From contig DATCDN010000089.1 of assembly GCA_036510675.1 (NCBI GenBank), forward strand, positions 1 to 57,513: a DNA stretch of 57,513 nucleotides, given 5' to 3'. The translations under genes were made by a program, and so were the position numbers. Source of the DNA: JAATGI01 sp036510675 (GTDB lineage Bacteria; Pseudomonadota; Alphaproteobacteria; ATCC43930; CGMCC-115725). The notes beneath the pieces were generated by a model. It worked only from the letters and a program-made list of their open reading frames with translations. It searched no databases and was not told the DNA's origin. Shown here piece after piece: positions 24,924 through 33,770 of the stretch. Every line of letters begins with the position of its first letter. Position 1 is the first letter of the stretch.

Positions 24924-26753
24924 TCAAACCCGCGCCGCCTCGGCGGCGCGGCTGGCGCGCTTGCGGTCGTTGGGATCGAGCAGGCGCTTCCTGAGGCGAA
25001 TGCTTTTCGGCGTCACCTCGACCAGCTCGTCATCGTCGATATAGGCGATCGCCTGCTCGAGGCTCATCTGGATCGGCGGCGTCAGGCGCACCGCCTCGTC
25101 CTTCGATGTGGTGCGGATATTGGTGAGCTGCTTGCCCTTGATCGGATTGACATCGAGATCATTGCCGCGGCTATGCGCGCCGATGAGCATGCCCTGATAG
25201 ACCGGGGTGCCGGGCGTGATGAACATCGGCCCGCGCTCTTCGAGGTTCCACAGCGCATAGGCGACCGCATCGCCCGGCGCCGTCGAGATCAGCACGCCAT
25301 TGCGGCGGCCCTCGATCGGGCCCTTCCACGGCGCATAGTCGTGGAACAGGCGGCTCATCACCGCGGTGCCACGCGTGTCGGTCAGCAATTCGCCTTGATA
25401 GCCGATGAGGCCCCGGGTCGGCGCGTAGAAGATGATCCGCATCTTGCCGCCGCCGGAGGGCCGCATATCCTGCATCTCGGCCTTGCGCTGCGACAGTTTA
25501 TCGACCACCACGCCGGCGAAATCCGCATCGAGATCGATCTGCACTTCCTCAATCGGCTCGAGGCGCTGGCCGGTGGTCTCGTCGGTCTTGAACAGCACGC
25601 GCGGGCGCGAGATGGCGAGCTCGAAGCCCTCGCGCCGCATGGTTTCGATCAGCACGCCGAGTTGCAATTCGCCGCGGCCCGCGACCTCGACGGCGTCCTT
25701 GCCCGGCGCCTCGGTGACACGGATCGCGACATTGCCCTCGGCCTCGCGGCGCAGGCGCTCGGCGATCATGCGCGACGTGACCTTGGTGCCCTCGCGCCCC
25801 GCCAGCGGGGAATCGTTGACCGAAAAGGTCATCGCCAGGGTCGGCGGATCGACCGGAATCGCGTGCAGCGGCTCGGCGAGATCGAGCGCGCCGATAGTGT
25901 CGGCGACGGTGGTGGTCGTCAGACCGGCGATGGCGATGATATCGCCTGCGGACGCCTCTTCAACCGGGCGCCGTTCGAGGCCGCGAAACGCCAGCAGCTT
26001 CGTTAGGCGCGCATCCTCGATCGTCTTGCCGTCATGACTCAGCGAGCGCACCGGCATGTTGACCCGCGCGGTGCCGCTTTCGATGCGGCCGGTCAGCACG
26101 CGGCCGAGATAGGGATCGTATTCGAGGATGGTCGCCAGCATCGCGAACGGCTTCTCGGGTTCCGATTTCGGCGGCGCGACATGCTTGACGATCAGGTTGA
26201 ACAGCGGGGTCAGATCCTTCCGTTCGTCCTTCATGTCGGCGATCGCCCAGCCGTTGCGGCCCGAGGCGTAGAGGGTCGGAAAATCGAGCTGCTCCTCGGT
26301 CGCGTCGAGCGCCGCGAAGAGATCGAATATCAGATCATGGACCTCGTGCACGCGGGCGTCGGGCCGATCCACCTTGTTGATGACGACGATCGGCTTGAGC
26401 CCGCGCTTCAGCGCCTTGGCCAGCACGAATTTGGTCTGCGGCATCGGCCCTTCGGCGGCATCGACCAGCACCAGCGCGCCGTCCACCATGGAGAGAATGC
26501 GCTCAACCTCGCCGCCGAAATCGGCATGGCCCGGCGTATCGACGATATTGATGCGCGTGCCTTGCCACTCCAGCGAGGTGCATTTCGCCAAGATGGTGAT
26601 ACCGCGCTCGCGCTCCAGATCATTGCTGTCGAGCGCGCGCTCCATCACCTGTTGGTTGGCGCGGAAGGTGCCGCTTTGACGCAGCAGCACGTCGACCAGC
26701 GTGGTCTTGCCGTGATCGACATGGGCGATGATCGCGATATTGCGCAAATCCAT
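24924..26753 (-). CDS. typA: Ribosome-associated GTPase TypA/BipA
   Basis: A 609-residue translational GTPase needed for ribosome assembly or stress translation. G1 AHVDHGKTT, G3 DTPGHADFGGEV and G4 NKVDRPDA are present, followed by domains II, III and V and the BipA-specific C-terminal domain (LSLEQAIAYIDDDELVEVTP region). Full length. Starts near FMDLRNIAIIAHVDHGK, as in other bacteria. Confidence 0.97.
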   Translation of the reverse strand: MDLRNIAIIAHVDHGKTTLVDVLLRQSGTFRANQQVMERALDSNDLERERGITILAKCTSLEWQGTRINIVDTPGHADFGGEVERILSMVDGALVLVDAAEGPMPQTKFVLAKALKRGLKPIVVINKVDRPDARVHEVHDLIFDLFAALDATEEQLDFPTLYASGRNGWAIADMKDERKDLTPLFNLIVKHVAPPKSEPEKPFAMLATILEYDPYLGRVLTGRIESGTARVNMPVRSLSHDGKTIEDARLTKLLAFRGLERRPVEEASAGDIIAIAGLTTTTVADTIGALDLAEPLHAIPVDPPTLAMTFSVNDSPLAGREGTKVTSRMIAERLRREAEGNVAIRVTEAPGKDAVEVAGRGELQLGVLIETMRREGFELAISRPRVLFKTDETTGQRLEPIEEVQIDLDADFAGVVVDKLSQRKAEMQDMRPSGGGKMRIIFYAPTRGLIGYQGELLTDTRGTAVMSRLFHDYAPWKGPIEGRRNGVLISTAPGDAVAYALWNLEERGPMFITPGTPVYQGMLIGAHSRGNDLDVNPIKGKQLTNIRTTSKDEAVRLTPPIQMSLEQAIAYIDDDELVEVTPKSIRLRKRLLDPNDRKRASRAAEAARV

Positions 26754-26820
26754 AGGGGCAGCGGTCCGGAAAAGTCTGGGCGGAAGATGGGGATGGGCGG
26801 GGCGGAAGATAAGGGGGCGG

Positions 26821-27486
26821 CTAGGGCTTGCGCAAGCGGTAGACGGCGGTGTCGCGGTTAATTCGGTCCTCGAGGTCGAGCGAGGTCGGCACCGCGTAAC
26901 TTATGACAAATTCCAGCCCCTGTTTCGGCAAGTAAGCGCGGCCGGGATCGCCGATCAGGACCGTAACCCCGGCGGCGACGGCATCATTGAGCCACGCCGC
27001 GAGCCGGTCGGCCAGCGGCCGCTCATAGCACATATCGCCCACGAGGATGATGTCGGCCGCGGAAAAATGCCCGACGCCCGACGCCAGAACATCGGTCAAA
27101 AACACCGAAGGCGCGGCGCCGTTGAGCGCGCCATTCAGCGCGATGGCGCACGCCGCGAACGGGTCGATCTCGAACGCCGACGCCTGGGCCGCCCCCGCTT
27201 TCAGCGCCGCGATGCCGGCGATGCCGCAACCGGCGCCGAAATCCAAGACGCGCTTGCCCCGCGCCCGGTCGGGATGATCCAGCAGATAACGCGCCAGCGC
27301 CTGACCGCCCGGCCAGGCAAAGGCCCAGTAGGGCGGCGGCAATTGGCTTTGCGCGAGGCTGGCCTCGGTGGCGTGCCACAGCGGCGTCACCGCCGTCGCG
27401 AGATGCAGAAGCAGCTCCGGCACCAGCGACGGCGACGCAATCGCGGTATTGGCGCGGATGAAGGCGGCGCGGTCCCGGCCGGGCAT
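26821..27486 (-). CDS. SAM-dependent methyltransferase, ETFB-lysine-methyltransferase-like
   Basis: 221 residues of class I methyltransferase. The substrate-side motif PPPYWAFAWPGGQALARY and SAM motif LDFGAGCGIAGIAA are typical of the ETFB lysine methyltransferase/PrmA-like group. VGDMCYE and GDPGRAYLPK follow. It may methylate the electron-transfer flavoprotein beta subunit; this is inference. ATG at 27486 overlaps the mlaC-like stop (TGATG); a GTG at 27489 is also possible. Confidence 0.85.
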   Translation of the reverse strand: MPGRDRAAFIRANTAIASPSLVPELLLHLATAVTPLWHATEASLAQSQLPPPYWAFAWPGGQALARYLLDHPDRARGKRVLDFGAGCGIAGIAALKAGAAQASAFEIDPFAACAIALNGALNGAAPSVFLTDVLASGVGHFSAADIILVGDMCYERPLADRLAAWLNDAVAAGVTVLIGDPGRAYLPKQGLEFVISYAVPTSLDLEDRINRDTAVYRLRKP

Positions 27487-28100
27487 CACCGCATTCGCGC
27501 GGCCAACGTTCTGTTCTGCGCCGTCAACACCCGGATCAGTCCATCGATGCCGCCCCGGTTGATCTCATGGGCAAATTTTTGCTTGTAGGTTTCAATGAGC
27601 CAGCCGCCCGCGATGTTGACGTCGTAGATTTTCCACCCGACGGCGGTCTTCTCCAGCCGGTAATCGAGTTCCGTGGCGGCGCCGTGTGGCGGTCCAACCC
27701 GGGAGCGCACCAGAACATCGGTGTCCGACGGTTGGAAGCGTGACGGCGTGACGGCGATGGTCATGCCGCGGGCGCGGTCCAGCGCGCCGACATAGGTGTA
27801 AATCAATAAGGTACGGAATTGCGCCGTCAGCGCTTTTTGCTGATCCGGCGTCGCGTCGCGCCAGGAGCGGCCCATCGCGAGGCTCGTGATGCGCTGAAAA
27901 TCGACATAGGGAAGGATTTTCTCCTCAACCACCGAGATCAGCCCCCGCCGATCGCCGGGCCTGACGGCGTTTACGGCGTTCAGGACGTCGCGCGCGACGC
28001 GCGTCACCAAGCCGTCCGGCGCTTCGGCGGCGCTCGCGGCACCGGCGCAGGCCAGGAAGCCGAGGACAGCAATGGCCAGGTATTTTCGGAGACGACTCAT
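27486..28100 (-). CDS. MlaC/Ttg2D-like phospholipid-binding protein
   Basis: 204 residues with a Sec signal (YLAIAVLGFLACAGAASAAE). The mature domain matches the MlaC family: VEEKILPYVDFQRITSLAMG, ALTAQFRTLLIYTYVGAL and VGWKIYDVNIAGGWLIETYK (each within family motifs). It should shuttle phospholipids in the periplasm. No mlaDEFB genes are nearby, so it stands alone. ATG at 28100 has AGGAG 6 nt upstream. Confidence 0.88.
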   Translation of the reverse strand: MSRLRKYLAIAVLGFLACAGAASAAEAPDGLVTRVARDVLNAVNAVRPGDRRGLISVVEEKILPYVDFQRITSLAMGRSWRDATPDQQKALTAQFRTLLIYTYVGALDRARGMTIAVTPSRFQPSDTDVLVRSRVGPPHGAATELDYRLEKTAVGWKIYDVNIAGGWLIETYKQKFAHEINRGGIDGLIRVLTAQNRTLAARMR

Positions 28101-28295
28101 TTCATGCTCCTGTTCTTGCCACGCGCGATGCCGGCCGGCCCGGCCCCCGATACGCAAGATTTTGCGCGGGCGGCAAGGTGAGCAGTCGTAGGGATTTCGA
28201 TCGCCGACGCCGCGATGGCGGGGCTCAAGGCGCTGTGGTCGGCCTCGCCCCGCTAGGATATGTTAAGGATTAAGAAAGTAAAGAATAACCCTAGC

Positions 28296-28447
28296 TGTTT
28301 AGTCCCGGCATTTGATGGTGCATTATTTTCCAGTGAATGGAAGGAAGCACTATGGGCCAAGTTTTACACGGGAGCGCCACAACGACTGAGGCAACCCGTC
28401 GAGCGATACAACATAGTCAAGAGAGCCTGAGGGCTCTGTCGAAGTGA
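28296..28447 (+). pseudogene. IS481-type transposase remnant
   Basis: From 28352 the frame reads MGQVLHGSATTTEATRRAIQ and continues to LRALSK before a stop at 28445. This is the start of a well-known IS481-family transposase; the remaining part (helix-turn-helix rest and rve integrase core) is gone. A TGTTTAGTCCCGGCA-type sequence at 28296, directly after CTAG, may be the left inverted repeat. The downstream sequence shows no further transposase. Confidence 0.75.
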
Positions 28448-28706
28448 TTTCTCCCTCGGCGTCTACTCTAGCTTCGGTTGTAAAACGAAGAAAGAGGCTC
28501 CTTCGTGCGTCCTGAAGAGACGTCTATGATTACGGATACGAGATTGGACCAGACCACAAGGTGATCTTGCGGGAACCACGCCGCTGACACCATGTAAGTA
28601 CAGCGGCGGCTCTCCGCTTGGGCGCGCATGTTATCTCGAGTGTTATCCCGGATTTTTCCAGCGGCGATTTTTGTTAACGAATCTGCCGCTAAGTATCTGT
28701 TTTAAT
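28448..28706. other. Intergenic stretch without recognised gene
   Basis: About 260 bases between the IS remnant and tRNA-Arg. A hairpin GCCGCTG/CAGCGGC with a 14-nt loop lies at 28580-28607. Base composition is lower in GC than the surroundings and no open frame looks conserved. A small RNA cannot be excluded, but none is identified. Confidence 0.4.
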
Positions 28707-28783
28707 TGGCGCGCCCGGAGAGACTCGAACTCCCAACCCCCAGATTCGTAGTCTGGTGCTCTATCCAGTTGAGCTACGGGCGC
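28707..28783 (-). tRNA. tRNA-Arg (anticodon ACG)
   Basis: 77 nt with encoded CCA. Acceptor stem GCGCCCG/CGGGCGC, anticodon loop CTACGAA between CCAGA and TCTGG, TpsiC loop GTTCGAG. Reads CGN arginine codons after deamination of A34 to inosine. Confidence 0.97.
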
Positions 28784-28963
28784 AATGGGGCGCGAAGCTA
28801 GCCGCATCGCCGGGGCAACGCAAGGTCGCGCTTCCAATCCCCTCCAATCCTCCGCCAGCCGAAATAAAAAAAGATCGTTCTATTGATGAGCGATTCCCGA
28901 CCACCGCGTGTTGTCCACTTGAGGCAATGCCGCTCCGGCAGCTGCCGATCGAGGAGTCGACGC

Positions 28964-30289
28964 ATGCGCACCCGTTATTTCCTGCTTCCGCTAGCGTTGG
29001 CGCTAGCGTCCGGCGTCGCCGCCGCGCCTCTGATGCGCGCGCAGGCCGCTGTTGATGTTTCCATCACCGTCGCCGTCGCCCCGCCGGCGCTGCCGGTCTA
29101 TGAGCAGCCGCCACTGCCGGGCCCGGGTTATATCTGGACGCCGGGCTATTGGGCCTATGCCCAGGATGGCGGCTATTACTGGGTGCCCGGCACCTGGGTC
29201 GAGCCACCGCAGGTCGGCCTGTTGTGGACCCCCGGCTACTGGGGCTTCAATAACGGCAATTACGCCTTCAATGCCGGCTATTGGGGCCCGACCGTCGGCT
29301 TCTATGGCGGCGTCGATTACGGCTTCGGCTATACCGGTCACGGCTTCTATGGCGGCCGCTGGGAGCAAGGTCATTTCGCCTATAATCGGGCGGCGTGGAA
29401 CATCGGCAACGTCCATGTCACCAACGTCTACAACCAGACCTTCGTGCATAACACCGTGATCAACCGCGTCAGCTACAATGGCGGCAATGGCGGCATCAAT
29501 GTTCGCCCGACCGCCGAGCAGGAGCGCGCGGGGCATGAGCGCCATGTCGAGCGCACGGCGGTACAGGCCCGCCAGCGGGATATGGCCCGTCAGGATCCGC
29601 GGCTTCGCGCCTCGGAAAATCATGGCCGGCCACCGATCGCGGCGACCGGGAAGGCAGGCGATTTCAAGGCTCATCCCGTCGCGGCGACCAACCCCGAGAC
29701 ACGGGCCGGCGAACGCAACGCGGCCAAACCGAACGAAGCCCGCCCCGGCGAGCGCAATGCGGCCAAGCCGAACGAAGCCCGCCCCGGCGAGCGCAATGCG
29801 GCCAAGCCGAATGCAGCCCACCCCGCCGAGCGCAACGCGGCCAAGCCGAACGAAGCTCGCCCCGGCGAGCGTAACGCAGCCAAGCCGAATGCAGCCCACC
29901 CCGCCGAGCACAATGCGGCGCGGCCGAACGAAGCCCGCCCCGGCGAGCGCAACGCGGCCAAGCCGAACGAAGCCCACCCTGCCGTGCACAATGCGGCCCG
30001 GCCGGAGGCCCATCCCGCCGAGCGTAACGCGGTCCGCCCGAACGCGGCCCGTCCGGAGGCGCATACCGCGGTCCCGGAACATCGGACCGAGGCTCGTCCG
30101 GCGGCTCCGCGTGAAGCTCGTCCGGCCCCGCGTGTCGCCGCGCATCCGCCAGCCGCCGAGCGACGCGAAACGCAACGCCCCGTCGCGGCGCATGCGCCGG
30201 CGGTCCGTCAGGAGGCCCGGCCGGCCGCCCGTCCAGCGGCACCCCGTGCCGCGGCGCACGCTCCAGCCAAGGAAGAGAAGAAGCCTTAA
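28964..30289 (+). CDS. YXWGXW-repeat secreted protein with Ala/Pro-rich tandem repeats
   Basis: 441 residues. A Sec signal (about 1-29, FLLPLALALASGVAAA) is followed by a region rich in Tyr, Trp and Gly with the repeat pattern WTPGYWAY, WVPGTWVEPP and WTPGYWGF, the YXWGXW family found in periplasmic or outer-membrane proteins. From about residue 248 a 13-residue repeat (NAAKPNEARPGER) is tandemly copied with variants, ending in a low-complexity Ala/Pro/Arg tail. ATG at 28964 has GAGGAG upstream. Function unknown; the tail should be disordered and basic. Confidence 0.82.
   Translation: MRTRYFLLPLALALASGVAAAPLMRAQAAVDVSITVAVAPPALPVYEQPPLPGPGYIWTPGYWAYAQDGGYYWVPGTWVEPPQVGLLWTPGYWGFNNGNYAFNAGYWGPTVGFYGGVDYGFGYTGHGFYGGRWEQGHFAYNRAAWNIGNVHVTNVYNQTFVHNTVINRVSYNGGNGGINVRPTAEQERAGHERHVERTAVQARQRDMARQDPRLRASENHGRPPIAATGKAGDFKAHPVAATNPETRAGERNAAKPNEARPGERNAAKPNEARPGERNAAKPNAAHPAERNAAKPNEARPGERNAAKPNAAHPAEHNAARPNEARPGERNAAKPNEAHPAVHNAARPEAHPAERNAVRPNAARPEAHTAVPEHRTEARPAAPREARPAPRVAAHPPAAERRETQRPVAAHAPAVRQEARPAARPAAPRAAAHAPAKEEKKP
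29707..30048 (+). repeat. 39-nt tandem repeat inside the YXWGXW protein gene
   Basis: About eight copies of a 39-nt unit encoding NAAKPNEARPGER and near variants (NAAKPNAAHPAER, NAARPEAHPAER). The first copies are nearly identical in DNA and later ones diverge. In-frame unit length means copy-number change would not break the gene. Confidence 0.85.
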
Positions 30290-30311
30290 GTCATCTCGCT
30301 TGGAACGAGGG

Positions 30312-30342
30312 CATGCCCGGCTTCGGCCGGGCATGTTCGTTT
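30312..30342 (+). terminator. Rho-independent terminator of the YXWGXW gene
   Basis: CATGCCCGGC and GCCGGGCATG pair perfectly around a TTCG tetraloop (30312-30335), followed by a short T-rich stretch TTCGTTT. It lies 23 nt after the stop codon. Confidence 0.75.
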
Positions 30343-30470
30343 GGGGTCCATCGCAAGGCTTTCGTCCGGCCCGTTTGCGCCATAGACTGGCATGATCGAC
30401 GGCGGTGGGGACGCGGGGCAGGTCATCCGCCTATAACCGCATGAGTTGAACGGGCGCCTGTGGGGGTGGC

Positions 30471-31160
30471 ATGAGTAGCGGTCACCGTATCCTGATCGTC
30501 GACGATGACGATATGCTGCGCCACGCGCTGGCGGAACAGCTTGAATTGCATGAGGAATTCGCCGTGGCGGAGGCCGCGACCGCGGCCAAGGCGCTCGACC
30601 TCGCCAAGACGGAACGGTTCGACGCGGTGTTGCTCGATGTCGGGCTGCCCGACATGGATGGCCGCGCGCTATGCCGCTTGATGCGGCGCAGCGGGGTGCA
30701 CGCGCCGGTGCTGATGCTGACCGGGGCCGACAGCGACGCCGATACCATTCTCGGCCTCGATGCCGGCGCGAACGACTATATTACCAAGCCGTTCCGGCTG
30801 GACGTACTGCTGGCCCGCCTGCGCGCGCAATTGCGCCAGCACGAGGCGTCGGAAGACGCGGTCTTCACCATCGGTCCCTATACGTTCCGGCCCAGCGCCA
30901 AGCTGCTCCAGGACGATCTCGGCAAGCGCAAGATTCGCCTGACCGAGAAGGAAGCCGCGATCCTTAAGTTTCTCTATCGCGCCGGCGAGCGCAGCATCGG
31001 CCGCGACACGCTGTTGAACGAGGTGTGGGGCTATAATGCCGGCGTCACCACCCACACGCTGGAAACCCATGTCTACCGGCTGCGGCAAAAGATCGAGCGC
31101 AACCCGGCCAAGGCCGAGATTCTGATCACCGATGGCGGTGGCTACCGGCTGGTTCCATAA
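30471..31160 (+). CDS. OmpR/PhoB-family response regulator
   Basis: 229 residues. Receiver domain with acidic pocket IVDDDD, phosphoacceptor Asp in AVLLDVGLPDMDG (about residue 54), Thr in MLTGAD and Lys in ITKPF. The C-terminal winged helix has LTEKEAAILKFLYRA and THTLETHVYRLRQKI. No histidine kinase is adjacent, so it is an orphan regulator in this window. A single copy between the YXWGXW gene and tRNA-Gly. Confidence 0.92.
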   Translation: MSSGHRILIVDDDDMLRHALAEQLELHEEFAVAEAATAAKALDLAKTERFDAVLLDVGLPDMDGRALCRLMRRSGVHAPVLMLTGADSDADTILGLDAGANDYITKPFRLDVLLARLRAQLRQHEASEDAVFTIGPYTFRPSAKLLQDDLGKRKIRLTEKEAAILKFLYRAGERSIGRDTLLNEVWGYNAGVTTHTLETHVYRLRQKIERNPAKAEILITDGGGYRLVP

Positions 31161-31258
31161 GGCGCAAAATCACCGACCGCGAGCATTGCAAAGCCGTTTC
31201 AAGACTGTATGATGCGCGCCTTCCCGCAGGAGCGGTACGCACCCTCAAACGGATGCGC

Positions 31259-31333
<75 letters not shown>

Positions 31334-31496
31334 ATCTTACGAAGACGGCCAGAAGACTGCCAGGCGGACGGTGCATCCGTGCTTCACCTGGCGGCGTCTG
31401 GCCGCCCCGCCCCCGGCCGCTGGAACGAAACATTCGACCATGGAGTTCGACTCATAGCGCCGCACTGCCACGCCGCCGCGGCAAGGAGCACGGGAC

Positions 31497-32438
31497 ATGA
31501 GGGCGATTCGAATTCATCGCTTCGGCGGCGGCGAGGCGATGCGGATAGAGGAATTGCCGACGCCCCGACCCGGTCCGGGCGAGGTGCTGGTGCGGATCGG
31601 CGCCGCCAGCGTCAACCCCGTCGATGCGAAGATTCGGGCCGGCAAATACCCTGCCGTGACGGCGGCCATGCTACCTTATACGCTGGGTCGCGACATGGCC
31701 GGCGTTATCGAGGCGGTCGGCCCCGGCATCGACGAGTTCAATCCTGGCGACGCGGTGTTCGGATACCTCGATATCGCACGCGGCGGCTATGCCGATTATG
31801 TTATCGCGACGCCGGCGGAAGTCACGCCGAAGCCGCTGTCCCTCGGCCTCGTCGCGGCCGCCGCGGTGCCGCTGGCCGGCCTCACCGCCTGGCAAGGCCT
31901 GGTCGAGCATGGCGGCTTAGCACCGGGCCAGCGGGTGCTGATCCATGGCGGCGCCGGCGGCGTCGGCCATTTCGCCATCCAGTTCGCCAAGGCGCTTGGC
32001 GCCTGGGTCGCGACCACCGTCTCCGCCGGCGATCTCGATTTCGCGCGGGCGCTGGGCGCCGACCTCGCCATCGACTACCGGGCGGAGCGGTTCGAGGACC
32101 AGGTGCGCGACCTCGATCTGGTTTACGATCTCATCGCCGGCGACACCCAGGAGCGATCCTGGTCGGTGTTGAAACAGGGCGGCATGCTGGTCTCGACCCT
32201 GACCCAGCCATCGGTGGACAAGGCGCGCGCCCATGGCGTGCGCGGCCTGCGCTATACCGCTCAGCCCAATGCCGAGCAGCTGATGGGCATCGGGCGGCTG
32301 ATCGACCAGGGCAAGGTCAGGGTCACGGTCGCCAAGATTTTTCCGCTGGTCGAGGCACAGGCGGCGCAGGATTATCTCGATAGCGCGCATGTTCGCGGCA
32401 AGATCGTCCTGGCTATCAATCAGGGATCGGCCCGGTAA
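31497..32438 (+). CDS. NADP-dependent MDR-family oxidoreductase (quinone oxidoreductase-like)
   Basis: 313 residues. N-terminal GroES-like domain (GEVLVRIGAASVNPVDAKIR), then Rossmann domain with GGAGGVGHFAIQFAKALGA as nucleotide loop. The zinc ligands of classical alcohol dehydrogenases are absent, so it is the zinc-free quinone-oxidoreductase type. Likely reduces quinones or enones with NADPH. An adjacent tRNA gene is unrelated. Confidence 0.9.
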   Translation: MRAIRIHRFGGGEAMRIEELPTPRPGPGEVLVRIGAASVNPVDAKIRAGKYPAVTAAMLPYTLGRDMAGVIEAVGPGIDEFNPGDAVFGYLDIARGGYADYVIATPAEVTPKPLSLGLVAAAAVPLAGLTAWQGLVEHGGLAPGQRVLIHGGAGGVGHFAIQFAKALGAWVATTVSAGDLDFARALGADLAIDYRAERFEDQVRDLDLVYDLIAGDTQERSWSVLKQGGMLVSTLTQPSVDKARAHGVRGLRYTAQPNAEQLMGIGRLIDQGKVRVTVAKIFPLVEAQAAQDYLDSAHVRGKIVLAINQGSAR

Positions 32439-32459
32439 CATCCGGTATTGATCTGGGTA

Positions 32460-32636
32460 TCATTTCTCCGACCCGGTCGCGGTCTTGCCCCCGACGGTGC
32501 GCCAGGCCGAGAAAATCAGAATCGCGCCCAGCAGGATTTTTAGCACGCCATTCGGCGCGATATGCACCAGGAAGCCGCCGCCCGCGAGACGCGGCCATTT
32601 GACCGTTGGATAGGGATCAACAAGGGAGGTTCGCAT
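32460..32636 (-). pseudogene. Short membrane fragment, probable TauE/SafE-permease C-terminus
   Basis: An ATG-initiated frame of 58 residues contains one hydrophobic helix, GVLKILLGAILIFSAWRT, preceded by LAGGGFLVHIAP. The pattern matches the last helix of TauE/SafE sulfite/sulfonate exporters. The other seven or so helices are not present upstream, so it is most likely a remnant. It could instead be a small expressed membrane peptide. Confidence 0.45.
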
Positions 32637-32754
32637 GGCTGTCCGGTTGGTGGATGGCCGCTTTTGCCCTAAAGCGGGCCATCAACGAATTTTTAGTCCG
32701 GTCGCACCAGAAAAAATTAACCGTCAAGACGCCAAGATCGCCCTGACCAACCAT

Positions 32755-32945
32755 CTCGCCTCTCCGGCGCAAGCCGGAGTCCATCCCCGCCATGGATACC
32801 GGCCTTCGCCGGTAAGGCGCGTTTTCTTGGCGTCTTGGCGGTTCTCTTTTTCTTGAGGGTTGTTTCGATGAAACTTGACCCGGCGATCCATCATTTCGGA
32901 TGGACCCCCGGATCATCCCCGGAGTTGATCCGGGGACCGGATGCG
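32755..32945. repeat. Cluster of short intergenic palindromic repeats
   Basis: Contains CTCCGGCGCAAGCCGGAG, ACCGGCCTTCGCCGGT and a CCCCGGATC...GATCCGGGG stem, all small GC-rich hairpins. GTTGTTTCGATGAAACTT at 32859-32876 occurs identically at 50769-50786. These are typical dispersed palindromic intergenic repeats; no coding capacity. Confidence 0.65.
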
Positions 32946-32948
32946 GCG

Positions 32949-33668
32949 CTAGCGTTTGCTTTGCCACTCGATGCGCAGGATGCCCGGCTCGCGCGCCAGC
33001 GCCGCGACCAGCGCCGGTGGCGCGGTCTCCCCCTGCCGGCGATGCTGGCGCAGATCGAACATCAGCCGGCTCTGCTGGCCGCCCCGGTCGACGATCAGGC
33101 GGAAGCTGGCGACGGTCAAACCGGCTTCGGCTAGCCGTCGCCGAATCTCGTTCTCGCCCGGACCATCCGGCGCCAGATCGATGGCGAGGCTGGCGCGGTG
33201 CTCTTGGCGCAGCCGATCCTCGACCCATTTCAGCACCGTCAGCGCGATGAGGCCCAGTGCCGCCGCCGCGAGGCCCAGCCCCAACTGGCCGCCGCCGAGG
33301 CACAGCCCCACCACCGTGACCAGCCATAGGGTCGCCGCCGTGGTGACGCCGGTCACGATGTCGTCGCGGCGCAGGATCGCGCCGCCGCCGATGAACCCCA
33401 TGCCGGTCAGGATGCCGAGCGGCAGGCGCATCAGATCGTTCATCACGAATGAATCGGACCCGCGACCCGCCATCGGCAGCAAGAGATTGACCTCGATCAT
33501 CGCGACCGATGCTGCGAGACAGACCAGCAGCGTCGTGCGCATGCCGGCGGCCTTGCCCTGTTCGCTACGGTCGTAACCGATGGCGATGCCCACCAGCACC
33601 GTCAGCGCCAGGCGCAGCGCGATATCGCTCCAATGAACCGAGACAGGCATGGTGAACGCGTCACTCAT
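32949..33668 (-). CDS. MgtC/SapB family membrane protein
   Basis: 239 residues with four to five membrane helices. N-terminal MgtC signature: RLALTVLVGIAIGYDRSEQG, GMRTTLLVCLAASVAM and GMGFIGGGAILR. The C-terminal half is a soluble ACT-like domain. Related proteins modulate Mg homeostasis or the F-ATPase. The ATG at 33668 is chosen over an upstream in-frame start at 33689. Divergent from the oxidase operon. Confidence 0.88.
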   Translation of the reverse strand: MSDAFTMPVSVHWSDIALRLALTVLVGIAIGYDRSEQGKAAGMRTTLLVCLAASVAMIEVNLLLPMAGRGSDSFVMNDLMRLPLGILTGMGFIGGGAILRRDDIVTGVTTAATLWLVTVVGLCLGGGQLGLGLAAAALGLIALTVLKWVEDRLRQEHRASLAIDLAPDGPGENEIRRRLAEAGLTVASFRLIVDRGGQQSRLMFDLRQHRRQGETAPPALVAALAREPGILRIEWQSKR

Positions 33669-33770
33669 TAAATATCGTTCAGGTTCCACCCGATCGCAAA
33701 TTCCCCCGGAACCATACCCACACCCCGCAGTTGAATCGATTAAATATCAGGCTGGGGAGGCGATGCGGCG

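Noticed and set aside
28448..28706. Possible 6S or other housekeeping RNA before tRNA-Arg
   Set aside because: A hairpin is present but I could not match conserved features of 6S, SRP or tmRNA.
29707..30048. Regular repeats considered as a CRISPR array
   Set aside because: Units are directly adjacent without spacers, in frame with a protein and not palindromic.
29003..30334. 443-codon antisense frame over the repeat protein
   Set aside because: It simply mirrors the tandem repeat; no ribosome site and no family.
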